Source: Gongronella butleri
Taxonomy: Eukaryota; Mucoromycota; Mucoromycetes; Mucorales; Cunninghamellaceae
DNA: 64,000 bases
Assembly (NCBI GenBank): GCA_025201375.1
Contig: JAIWZP010000019.1
Span: 310,001-374,000, forward strand
Direction: 5' to 3'
Part shown: positions 1 through 13,419 of the stretch, piece after piece
Numbering within the stretch: the first letter of the stretch is position 1
Layout of the letters: every line of letters begins with the position of its first letter
Notes under the pieces: generated by a model
What the model was told of the DNA's origin: nothing
The model's input: only the letters and a program-made list of their open reading frames with translations
Database searches by the model: none
Made by a program: the position numbers and the translations under genes

Positions 1-401
1 GACGACACGCTAGACCAATGGAAGAACTGGCACAAGTCGCAACGACGCGCTTAAATTGCATCTTTTTCAATAAAAAAAAAAGCACCCTCCATCATTCTCA
101 CGACAAACTCGACTGTGTCCACGTATGACCCAGGCTGTCGGTGGCGCAGCAATTGCCACATGGTCTGCACGTAACAAAAATAAATGTCTGTAGCGCGCTT
201 CACATACAAATGAATTGTAGCTCGCCAACAGAACACTGCAAGTGTCCCTAAACGCATTCTGATATGAAATAACGCGCTAAAAACTCTGTTGCAATCCAAC
301 AGCAGTGCAGGCAAATGGCGCCTAAGCAGCCAAATCGACACAATTCTTTCTTTTTTACATTTTTGGAGAAAAAATATGTCATAGCTGGTCTACAGAGGCC
401 C
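1..401. other. Left-edge intergenic DNA
   Basis: I see no gene here. The short reading frames have no splice-supported extension and no recognisable product. The stretch lies directly outside the large palindrome that starts at about 402. Confidence 0.5.
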
Positions 402-1992
402 TTGAGAGCTGCTTTTGTGTGCAAGGGCAGGGTCCATCAGTGATATTAATTTAAAGGCACATTGCATTGTGCGTACGCGGTCAAATCACACTTTGTAAAA
501 ATGTCACTTTTGTGAATGCCATTTTAGCGGGGGCTTTTTGAAAACCAGTGAAAGAGTGGCAAGTCCATGTGCACCGGCGTCACAGCACCTGAATGCATCT
601 TGTTTTGTCTCGGAGATGCGTCTCAGTCGCGCATCATCGTCTATTAACGTGATTTACACTAAAAGTTGTGTTATTTCGACATTTGCACGATTTGATCGGC
701 CTGAAATTTTGTCAGTCCCACGGGACCGAGGTGCGATTCAACTTTGCTTATAGGATCAAGCTGATCCGGTGCATCAAAATCAAGATGGTTCAAGAAAAGT
801 AAAATGATTTTAGCATTTTGCATTTTGTGAGTCATTTGCATTAATTAAGCCCACAGAAAGCATATGCTTTGCAAAGTCCACGTCGCTGTCTACAAATTGG
901 GTGCTTTCAGCAAAGCGTTACAATGGCGTAAAACATTTTTGTATCAGAGGAAAAAAATAAAGCAACAATTAAGCGTATTTTCGTGAGATGTCACATAACC
1001 AAATCTCTCGAAACCGCGAGCAATAGATAGAGCACGTTGTCGCGCACCGTTTTGCATTATTGTGCCAAGCGCTAGATGGTCTAGGGAAAAAAGGGTGCGA
1101 GAAGTAAGGCCGTATTTTTTAAGTTCATACAATTTGACGCGCTTTTCTTTAAGGCAATATTGTCGGCAATTCACAGCACGTGTGAAGCACGAGAGCAGCA
1201 GCAAATTTGTAGCTTGCGCCAATATCGTAGACGAAAAATAAGTGATCGAAAACATGATTTTACGAAAAAGAAGACGGCGCTTCCTATTTTACTTTTTTTC
1301 TAGGCACCGTAGCACTTGGCTCGATAATGAAAAATGGTGCGCAACAACATGATCCATGAATTGGTCTAGGTTTCGAGAGATTCGAATAGAAACAATTTAA
1401 TAAAAACACACTTTCATTGCTGTTTTATCTGTTGGGTTAGGGTAACTTTTCTTTTACGGCTTTGCACCACTTGGTTGAAAGCACCAAATTTGTAGGTAGT
1501 GATGCGTTCCACACACGACACCTGGTTTCACATGGATCCAGTGATGCAAATGGCGCGCAAGCGGCACAAAACTGGAATAAATTTGCTTTTCTTGAACCAT
1601 CTTGATTTTGATGCACCGGATCAGCTTGATCCTATAAGCAAAGTTGAATCGCACCTCGGTCCCGTGGGACTGACAAAATTTCAGGCCGATCAAATCGTGC
1701 AAATGTCGAAATAACACAACTTTTAGTGTAAATCACGTTAATAGACGATGATGCGCGACTGAGACGCATCTCCGAGACAAAACAAGATGCATTCAGGTGC
1801 TGTGACGCCGGTGCACATGGACTTGCCACTCTTTCACTGGTTTTCAAAAAGCCCCCGCTAAAATGGCATTCACAAAAGTGACATTTTTACAAAGTGTGAT
1901 TTGACCGCGTTCGCACAAGCCGATGTGCCCTCAATTTACACCGTACATGGATCCCAGCCTTGCGCATCCTTGTGCAAAAAAGCAGCTCTCAA
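402..1992. repeat. 1.6 kb imperfect palindrome
   Basis: The left half is the inverted complement of the right half. The best-preserved arms are 467-799 and 1586-1918, both 333 nt with no length difference; a 71-codon frame reads identically in each (538-753 plus, 1632-1847 minus). Homology continues outward with more mismatches to about 402 and 1992, and inward: 999-1075 matches 1302-1383, and a stretch near 893-930 matches about 1460-1490. The whole block is therefore one palindrome centred near 1192 rather than two repeats around an unrelated spacer. I see no clear target-site duplication and no transposase. A fold-back or MITE-like element, or an old inverted duplication, are both possible. 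Confidence 0.85.
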
Positions 1993-2169
1993 TCTCCACT
2001 TTACACTTGTTTGGTTCTACAATATCCGTATTTTAAGCAAATGTCACGTTTATGCTGCTTCAATATGTACAACAGTGTGAAAAAATAGTGAGTAGAAGAG
2101 CGAGGGGGAGATAGAAGTAAGGGAGATCAAAGGAAGATGGAGAAAGAGGGGTGCAAATGAATAAAACAT

Positions 2170-3209
2170 TCACCGCTCTTCGTCGTTTTCATTGTCGCCT
2201 TCTTCATACGCACTATCCAGTTGGTAAAACGCATCGTCTTCGTCCACATAGTCGGAGTCATCGTCGTCGTCATCATCGTCATCATCGTCGTCGTCGTCAG
2301 TCGAGTCCTCGGTGGGGCGCGCGCCCAATTGAAGGCGGCCAAGCGTATTGCTAAAATGACAAAAAAATGGTCAGGCCATCACGACACGGGTTCATTTGGT
2401 ATAGCCATCCATTTTACCTGAGATCATTGGCATCGGGTGGGGATATCTTGATGTGCTGCATCTGTTTCCTTAGGGCCGTTTCCTGCAAAGAAAAATAAAA
2501 AAATGAATTTTCACCTATGCGACGCGACATGACGCGCTCCACGGCACTCGTCTCAACCCTTACGTTTTCTTGCTTGACCAATTGCTCTTGCAGAAGCATG
2601 GATTCACTAAGACTGATCATCTTGGACTTTGCCTGGATGAAAAAAAAAAAAAAAAAAACACAAGGAAATGAGATCGTCGGCCCCCGGTGCTGCGGCGTTT
2701 TTTCGATTTTTGCCCTTACGTGGACATGCGAATTTGCGCTGGAGCCTGCCTGCAGCAACATGTGCATTTCGTTGGCCGAGGCAGTATTTTCATCAATGGA
2801 TCGCTGGCGCATATCGCGCCTGCTGCTATTCAAGGAGAGTGCCGAGACTTCTTCCGTGACCTTGTCGGTGTCCCCTGGCTTGAACGGCGGCTTGAGCAAT
2901 GCATCGATTTCCGCGAGTTTCTCCTGGAGCCGGGAGCCCTTGTCTGGTAGCGTCGACACTACGGCACTAATTTTTTTCAAGAAAAAAAATGAGGTGAGCT
3001 TTCTTTTTTATTCCATCTCGTGCGTTATGAACGCCTTTTTGTCCCGGCACTTGCGTGTTGTCGAGCATCTTGGCGGTGCGTTCTCGCAGATCCAGCAGCT
3101 GCGGCTTGGTCAGTTGGTCGAGTGGCGCCTTGTACGAAGACGACAGGCCGTCGCGCAGGCGGCTGGCGTTTCGCTGTGAGGTGCTAAGGCGTCGAGTGGG
3201 CGGGTTCAT
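2170..3209 (-). CDS. POLR2M/Gdown1-like RNA polymerase II regulator
   Basis: Five exons: 3209-3055, 2966-2720, 2632-2564, 2482-2418 and 2350-2170, giving 238 aa. Intron 1 has a GC donor (GCAAGT) and an AG acceptor, and phase closes only with that donor; the other introns are GT-AG. The N-terminal third has a short helix, then an LPDKG motif (about residues 57-61), like the N-terminus of Gdown1/POLR2M. A helix around SLSESMLLQEQ and an acidic Asp/Glu-rich C-terminus also match the order of elements in that family. Gdown1 binds RNA polymerase II and competes with TFIIF and other elongation factors; that role here is inferred from family resemblance. The protein is shorter than its animal counterparts. 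An unrelated coiled-coil protein with an acidic tail remains possible. Confidence 0.6.
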
Positions 3210-3650
3210 AAAGAGCTTGTGTTGTGTGGTAAGTGTGCACAGTGTTGAAGTGTTTTATGTGTGTCTGTGTGTGTTCAAAACGGGGGTATGTGACAAAAAT
3301 GGTGCGTTCGGTGTGTCGATGTTGAAATTTGCAAACCAAAAGCAGCGACTCCGCACGCTTGCCCGCGGAAACAACAAGACCAATCACGCGCTGCATGGCA
3401 AGGGAAAAAGTGAACAAATGACGCGGGCGATCTTTCCTAATGTCATTGGCGCAGCAAAAGCTTTCAAAGCCAACTTTTTGTTTTATATTGAGCCTTTTTG
3501 TTGTTAGGAGTGCCCATTTTTTTTATTACGCCTTGTTATTGTGCCCCCCTTGGGCACACGAATGAGGCCGTGCTCTGCTCACTTCAAAGGTGAGAATGCA
3601 AAAAGTGCACCCAATATAAAACTGGGGTGCCATGTTTTTTTATTTTTTTA
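3210..3650. other. Spacer between SAC3 end and POLR2M-like start
   Basis: Both neighbours are on the minus strand, so this holds the SAC3 3' region and the promoter of the downstream gene. I see GT-rich and T-rich tracts but no gene. Confidence 0.5.
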
Positions 3651-6600
3651 TCACTGGATATACAAGGCGCGAAGTCGTCTGTCCATTTCGTTGATGGATT
3701 GCGTAATGGCACACGCAAGCATGTCAGACAGGTCTAAAAAGCAAAAGGTTGTGAGCATGGGGGCTGCTATTTTTTCCCCCTATTTCTTTACCTTGTGTTG
3801 GTGTTTGCTCGCTAATGATTCGTTTCTGTGATGCTTCCGTAAGCCATTTGATGCTTGCGTTTGCGAGGTTGAATGGATGGCTGACGGCGAGGTGTGGGAG
3901 AACAAACGGAGCCCAATTGACGGGCATTTCGCGCAAAAAGGCGTTGAACGCGTCGATGCGTGCGTTGGCCATGGCGGCGGCCTGATGTGGTGGTGTGCTC
4001 GCGGGGACAAAGAACGTGGAGCGCTCGATTTCGCCGACGGCGGCGCGGAATTGCGCACGCGCGTCGTGCACGGCGAGGGACGGCTGGTTCATCTCGATGT
4101 GCATGGCAAGCCACTCGATGGATTTGTGCATTTGCTCGTTAATCGTGTGCGGATCCATCACAAGGATCTTGAAATCCGCCACAGCGCCCAAGCTGGGCAA
4201 GTCAAGGCGCGCATGGAGCTAAAAAGACAAAAAAAAAAATGAATGGGGTGAGACTCATTGCAGAAATGGGTCATTTTCAACGCTTTTTTTTACTTCTCGC
4301 TCCCGCTTTACCTCGGCGACATCATGCTCCCATTGCTTGCTGGGCCAGTAGGTGATCAGCAGCGGGACACGGAGATGCGGATTGCGATGCGTCAGGGATT
4401 GGAAAAACTGATGGAGTCGCGTCTTTTCGGACGCCCACTGAGTGCTGGGATTGTCCTTTAGCGAGAAAATGACCGCACCAAGATCGTCGACGTCCTGGAG
4501 TGAAAAAGATTGTGTGAGGCGTGTACTTAAAAGACAGTCAATTTTGGTTTTTTACCCTGCCGTGCATGTTGTCTGTGTTTGTCAGTGCGCGCAACGTGAT
4601 GCGGCAATCTTTATAGACCGTGGTGCGCAGATGGGTGTCGCCATGCAAGCCAAACTTGACACGGAACCAGCGTGTGGACATGTCATTGTGATTGGCGACA
4701 TTGATCCAGAGTTGGCATCCGCGGGCATTGTTGCTGCGCAAGCGTGCCAGCTTGCTGGCTGCGTACATGTGCATGATGTCGCTGTATGGTGCAAAGTCCC
4801 AAATCTCATTAGCAGGCACGTTGTCCTCCTGAGAATGAAAAATAAATAAATAAAAAAAATGAATAAAATTCGCCTTTTTTTGTTGGTCCTACGACTTTTT
4901 TTTTTTACCTTTTTGTTTGCGATGGCTAGCTTGTGGGTATAGATGGCCTCTGCGGCGCGTTCCTTGCATGCATTGTTATCGAGGGGCTGTGGGCCGATGG
5001 GGACAAAGATGGCGTCGTCTGAATAAATGGCGTTTGTAAAGCGCGCGTGGTGTCTTTTAGCGTCCTCATTTGCGTGTCGCTGTGCGACTGCGGCGCGTGC
5101 GCGGTCGACCCAGGGTTTGGTGAGGCGGCGCAGCACGGCGTACTGGCGCGCCACATCGTGGACGACATTTGCGGTTGTTTCGCGAAGCACGTCGCGCGCC
5201 AGGGTGTCTAGGGCGCGCGCACACACGTGAGCCATCCACTCGGCGTGCCGTTGGGCCTTGAGTCGTGCGCGATTGGCCATGGCCTCGCCGCGCAGGCGTG
5301 CAAGTTCCTGATCGCGCTTTGTCGCGTCATCGGCTGCTTCTTGTGCACGCGGTGCCGCCGCCATGGGCAATGCTGGTGGCGTTGTCGTCGTGGGCGCGCC
5401 AAACAGCGAGGTTAAGGATGACGTGGTCGATGCCAATGGCTGCGGTGCCGGTTGTTGTTGCTGTATTTGCTGCTGCTGTTGCTTCAATTGCTCCTTTTGT
5501 GCGATTTTCCGGCGGAACGCCTCGATTTCCGACTCGAGCTTCTGCAGCTCCCTTGCACCCTCGACATGCGCTTGCCACGCGTCGATATTTTCCATATCTT
5601 GGTCATCGTCGTCCACGGGCGCCTGCACACTAGCACCTGCTGCTGGTAGCATTTGCGATGGCGGCACAAACGGCGCCGCATGTGCACTCAGTCGTGATGC
5701 AATGGACACGGCCGGCGACGGCATGGCCGGACTCACCATGGGCGCCATATCGGGTGGGGGCTCATCGACAATCGCTTGCAATGACAATCCGCCCTTTTTG
5801 CTCTCTACCAGGTTGCTGCGTCGCGGCTTGGGATTCGACAATGGCTCTGTAAGTAGAAGAAATACAAAGAATAGAAAAGAAAAATAAACGGAATGTCGTT
5901 CTCTGTATTTTTTTTTTTTTTTTTGGTTTTGATTTTTACCAACAAAAAAGACCTGCTTTGTGCGTGGATGCTTTTTATGGAATTGGATGACGGGTGATTG
6001 GCCATTGAACGTGACTTGCAGGCCATAGAGACGAGCTTCCGTGATCAGATCGTCCTGTGAGTCGTATTGCAAGAGTGCGGCGACATCTGCGACGGTGACG
6101 TCATTGGGCGAGTGGTAGGCGACGTTCATGGCCTTTAGGGCGCCCTTGCGGATGTCTGGAAAATGGGTTTCCAGCAGGCATGCCATGAGGAACGGTGTGT
6201 CTTGTGCGGCAACCAGCTTGAAAAAGGGCGCGTACATATTTTGGCTGCCCTGGACGTTGGCGGGCTTGTTGCGGCGCGATGGTGTTTCCTTGATTTCGTT
6301 GTTGCGCTGCATCATGCCGCGGAATTTGCGTGCACGCTCGAGCATCGGATGGCGAAAGACGTGTGGCGGCAACGATTGCATTTGTCGAGCAACGTCCGGG
6401 TCGCGCGGGTGGCACAGCAAATAATAGGCGCGGAATTCGGGTTCGTTGGGCATCTCGACTTTTTCCTCTTGCCTCAGATCATCGTAAAACTCGGTCAGAC
6501 TGAGCAGCACCTTGCGCAATTGCTCCATTTCCTGCTGGATGCTGAACCGCTCTTCATCGAGCCCCGACAGCTCGTGCAGCGACAAGATGTGGAATCGCGC

Positions 6601-8553
6601 GACGCGCTCGTGGATCTCAACCGCAGACACGTCCCGGATATTCTGCAGCGTAAAGTCTTGGCGGATCGACCGCGTGCGATCGCGGATAAACGCGTGGCAA
6701 CGCTCAAGCGCGTGGTTTGGCAAGATCTCGTTCATCAGATAGTCGAGCGTCATCAACAGCACGTCCGGCGGACGCACATCGCTGGGCAGAGGTTGCTCAA
6801 TGCCTGCTGCTGACCGCCTGTATCGCTTGACCGCCTTGTTCGGGTCCACTTGGCCGTCGTCGTTCTAAAAAAAAAAAAAAAAATGAAAAAATAAGTCACC
6901 CCCTTTTTTTTCCTTTTTCTTTTTTTTTTTTTTTTTTCTTCTTCATCTGCTTTACTGTTTCGAGCACATCCAGGCCATTCTGCAATTCACGCTCGACCAT
7001 TTCAAACTCGGGACACATGGAGGTGCATGTGCCACGGAAATCAATGGCTTCTGCGAGGCTTGTTGGAGCATCCGGGTCGGGCATTAACTTTTGTTCAATG
7101 GCTTGCCGACGCTCTTCCACGCGCTGTTGCTTCATCTAAAATTTTGCCAATGACATTACAAAAATGCATCAAACTTTGGTCATTTTTTCGTTGCTTTGTT
7201 TTTCCGTACTTGTTCATAGAGATTGGTATGATTTGTGGCGCCGAACCTTGCGGCACGATCGGCATTGGTCATGGGGCGACGCGGCTGTCGTTGCTGAGCG
7301 CCTGGACTGCTGGTATCTTGAGCGGCAGGGCCTGGCGACGCGGCGGCCGGCGAGCCACGCAATGGGGAGGACGCAGCGGGGCGCGAGGTGGATTTGAAGG
7401 CGCCGAGCATGGTGTTGCTATTGTTGTTTGTCGTGATGGCGGGGGAAAAGGGCGCAGGGGATGCTTTCAACGGTTTTGGCCGGGCATTAAATGCATTTGG
7501 CGCTTGTGTGGGCGGGCGTGCCGGTGACAATGCGGTTGCAGGAGCCGCCGCCGCCGCAGGCATTGGCGCAGAGGAAGGAGCTGGAGCAGGTAGAGTAGGT
7601 CGACCAAAGGCATTGGTACTGGCAAAAGGCGAGTTTGGCTGTTTTTGCTGCGATGCGGGCGTGGATGGAAAGGCGAATGCGTTGGAGGCAAAGGGCGATG
7701 ATTGCTGCGTGTTGCTGGCATGGAAAGCAAAGGCGGATGTGTCTGTAGAAGGCGCGTTGGCAGCAAATCCGGGTGCATCGTGTACATTTCCTTTCCGTGG
7801 TGCCCCCGGCAACGCAAATGCGCTTTGTTCTTGTGCGTGTGCCGGCCGAGGCGGACGCTGTCTTTGCTGTCGCTGAGGACGCGGCGGCCGGAAGGCGGTG
7901 GAGCCAGAGAACGCGTCCGGGGCGCCAAAAGGGCTCGTTCCAGCTTGCGCATTGGCATGACCACGCGTATTTGCCTGTGTCGTTGCTTGCCAAGGGCGCG
8001 GTGGACGTTGTTGGTGGTGATGAGGGGTATGCGCACCGCCCGCAGCCTCGGCAATGGCGGCGTCAAAAGCGCTCATCGCCTGATTCGCGTGATTTGGTGT
8101 ATTTCCGTGGCTAGCGAGATTTTGTCCTTGTTGCTGGTGGCTACGCGGCGTGTTGCGAGGTGGACGCGGGCGCGGCGGGCGGAACCCAGACGACGACGGG
8201 CTGTTGTTCTGAATCGAGGCAAAAGGCGACGATCCAGCACCTGCCGCGTTGAATGGCGACCCGCCCCACGCTTGCTGTTGCTGCTGTTGCGGCTTTTGTA
8301 GCGGAGGTCGTCCCTGTTGTTGTTGGTGAAAAGGCCGCTGCTGCTGCTGCTGGCCAAAGCGCGTGTGTTGCTTCTTGTGCTGAGGCCCGGAAGGCGCGCT
8401 GAGAGCTGCATCGAGGTCAAAACCGGCCTGGCCAGACAAAGGCATGTGACGCTTGGAAGGCGTAAAGGACGAAGGCGCATCTTCTTCCATGGCTTCCGTC
8501 GACGCTTGCCGAGGACCTCCGTGGAACGCAGGAAACGGTCGCTGGCTGAACAT
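3651..8553 (-). CDS. SAC3: SAC3/GANP mRNA-export scaffold
   Basis: Eight exons: 8553-7210, 7135-6956, 6864-5940, 5846-4909, 4828-4556, 4494-4312, 4218-3792 and 3733-3651, giving 1450 aa. Residues 1-448 are Gln/Pro/Phe-rich with repeated SPFA/SPFG and FG-type motifs, resembling a nucleoporin-like region. Near 483-493 comes the SAC3 signature GTCTSMCPEFE, followed by AVKRYRRSAAG and the helical SAC3/PCI domain to about residue 820. A Gln-rich coiled coil follows, then a helical segment where Cdc31/Sus1-type partners bind in the family. SAC3 is the scaffold of TREX-2, which couples transcribed genes to nuclear pores and exports mRNA. The start at 8553 is the first in-frame ATG. The long FG-like N-terminus is closer to animal GANP than to budding-yeast Sac3. 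Confidence 0.93.
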
Positions 8554-9022
8554 GGCCGACAAAAAGACAAAAAAAGAAAGAAAGAAAGAAACTGAAAAAA
8601 AGAGAGAGAGAGAGAAACGAGCAGTGCAGTTTTTATGAGTCCCACTTTGATCACGTCTGTCTTTTTTTCAAACCCAGCCCGCTTGCCCCTCTTTTCTCTA
8701 AAAAAAATCTATTGGATCGAAGTCTTTTGTCGATCTTTGGGGCCACTCTTTTTCCATCACTTTCAATTCCAACGTTGTGTTGTCATGGCAACGCCAATTC
8801 ATGTCATGTGGTTGGTGAAAATGCGAAAACCCGCGTTTTTTTTACGGTGGATGCAAAAGCAAAAAAAGCAGCACAGGCGCGTGCCCAATTTGGGGATGAG
8901 GGTCGGACTTGTCCGGGCGCCGTGACGCTCATGAATTGGCCCCCACCCACTTGTTGTGATCACCCTCTTTTTTCTCTCTTTTTCTCTGTTTCCTTACCTC
9001 TTTTCTTCATTTGCCCCATACG
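8554..9022. promoter_or_regulatory. Divergent SAC3 / NDUFS6 promoter
   Basis: 469 bp separate two start codons pointing outward, so both promoters must lie here. A GA-rich tract at 8575-8615 sits just upstream of SAC3 and a T/C-rich tract at 8966-9010 just upstream of the complex I gene. I see no clear TATA box. Confidence 0.6.
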
Positions 9023-9692
9023 ATGCTTCTTCAAACCGCCGTGCGAAGCCGCGCTTGCTTGCGTTCGACGCTTATCAAGACAGCCTCTTACTCTGCTCTG
9101 CGGCTACAGCCCACGGCCAAGCCCATTGCCGAGGGTCTCGAGCAGGCTGCTGGCCGTGAGGCGACGTGGGCACCCGATCAGCGCCCCAAGAGCGACGCCA
9201 TGACCGGCCCTCGCTTTGAACAAATGGACTTGGCCACCCAGGTAAAGAAAATCGAACGGGAAACGTGGCCATGACGCGGTCAATGGCGCTTAATGCTGAT
9301 TTTTTTCATTTTTTCTCACTTTTTTTTTTGCAAAATGTCCTTAGCCCAACCCCATGGCCGCCATCGATTTGATTGCCGAGGAGCCCATCCGTGTCGTTCA
9401 TCAACGCATTGTCTCTTGCGACGGCGGTAAGACGCGACTTTTTCGCCTTGAATACGTGCAAAATGGCTTATTTTCGTTCTTTTTGATGAATTTTTACTTA
9501 GGTGACGGTGCGCTTGGCCACCCCAAGGTGTACATCAACTTGGTAAGCAGCAACAGTACCAATTCTCAACGTCGATGACTCACACGCTATGGGCTCTTCT
9601 CTATTTTTTTTCGTGTTTTCTAGGACAAGCCTGGTGCGCACGCCTGCGGCTACTGTGGCATCCGATTCCAAAAGCCTGAAGAACACCATTAG
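9023..9692 (+). CDS. NADH dehydrogenase (complex I) zinc-binding subunit NDUFS6
   Basis: Four exons: 9023-9241, 9345-9426, 9502-9542 and 9624-9692, giving 136 aa. The N-terminus is rich in Arg, Ser and Ala without acids, as in a mitochondrial presequence. The C-terminal half carries the CHCC zinc-finger pattern: C of SCDGG, H of GHPKVYINL, then CGYC, ending IRFQKPEEHH. In the family this accessory subunit binds zinc in the peripheral arm of complex I and is needed for assembly of the N-module. Length is typical. Its presence indicates a fungus with a conventional respiratory complex I, unlike budding yeast. Confidence 0.93.
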
Positions 9693-9946
9693 ACGACTCT
9701 TTTCGATATTCCAGCTCCATCCCCTCCCCCTAGATCCGCGCCGCGCCAAGCCCTTGTTTCAATAAACACACCCTCTTTTTTCTTTTTTTAAAAAAAAGCT
9801 TTTTTTTTTTTCATTGAGATGCAATACAACACAAACTAATCTACGTGAAAATACATGAAAGAAAGAGAAAGAGAGTGGGGGAAATAAAAAAGAGGGGGGG
9901 GGAGGAGGGAATGCATATGATTTTTTTTCCTCTTTTTTAAAAATCT
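9693..9946. other. Convergent 3' spacer NDUFS6 / ARG5,6
   Basis: 254 bp between two converging genes. It holds an AATAAA at 9760-9765 downstream of NDUFS6, then A-, GA- and G-rich tracts. No gene. Confidence 0.6.
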
Positions 9947-12848
<2,902 letters not shown>

Positions 12849-13039
12849 AAGGGAAAAATAAAAAAAAGGGAGGAAGAAAGAGAGCGAAAAGAAAAAGAAA
12901 TTGACAAGTCGGGGGCCCCTACAAGAAAAAAAAAAAAGCAGCGCATTGCCATTTTTGGGAATATCGAGATCTTGGACGAGTTGCCTTTCGAGAGCAGGGC
13001 CATGGGCAAGCTGAGTTTGCATATATGACATGGAAACGA

Positions 13040-13046
13040 TGAGTCA
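13040..13046. promoter_or_regulatory. Gcn4/CPC1-type TGAGTCA site
   Basis: The 9-mer ATGAGTCAC contains the bZIP core TGAGTCA recognised by Gcn4-family general amino-acid-control factors. It lies 192 bp upstream of ARG5,6 and about 375 bp upstream of ARG1. A second perfect site, ATGACTCAT, occurs at 14121-14129 inside an ARG1 intron. A similar core in an NDUFS6 intron shows that chance matches occur. Confidence 0.6.
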
Positions 13047-13332
13047 CCTTGCATCCAATGGAATTTCAAGCAACGCTCAGTCTAGTTGCCTCGCACTGTC
13101 ATGACATTTGGACAGAAACAATCATGTGCCGAGCCATCGAAGAGGCGTAGTAATATGATGGAACGCGAAAATCACAAAGGGAAAGCGCGTGTGTCAAAGA
13201 GTTTTCAATGCCATGGCAAAAACAGAGACCATGGCCCCTGCGAATTGCTTTAAAACGATGCGGATCATATTGTTTTATCTCTGGAACGGAGATCCAAATG
13301 CATCCGAGATAATAGTGAACGAAAATCTGGGG

Positions 13333-13340
13333 TATAAAAG
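13333..13340 (+). promoter_or_regulatory. ARG1 TATA box
   Basis: TATAAAAG, in the context GGGGTATAAAAGGCG, 80 bp upstream of the ARG1 start and followed by a pyrimidine-rich initiator-like stretch. Confidence 0.7.
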
Positions 13341-13419
13341 GCGACTCCTTTTTTTTTCTTGTATTTTTTTTTTCTTTGTCTCTCTCTCTCTCTCTCGTAG
13401 AATATAATCAAAACAAACA

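Larger units (their letters stand above)
12849..13419. promoter_or_regulatory. Shared ARG5,6 / ARG1 promoter
   Basis: 571 bp between two outward-facing arginine-synthesis start codons. It contains a perfect TGAGTCA at 13040-13046 and a TATAAAAG at 13333-13340. CT repeats at 13379-13397 precede the ARG1 ATG. The arrangement suits co-induction under amino-acid starvation; that regulation is inferred. Confidence 0.75.

Noticed and set aside
538..753. 71-aa frame repeated at 1632-1847
   Set aside because: Starts at TTG rather than ATG and is duplicated only because it lies in palindrome arms; no coding signature.
8553..8562. SAC3 start three codons upstream of 8553
   Set aside because: That codon is TTG; the first in-frame ATG is at 8553.
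9573..9580. ATGACTCA in an NDUFS6 intron as a Gcn4 site
   Set aside because: Single core match inside a non-amino-acid gene; likely chance, and a reminder that such matches are frequent.
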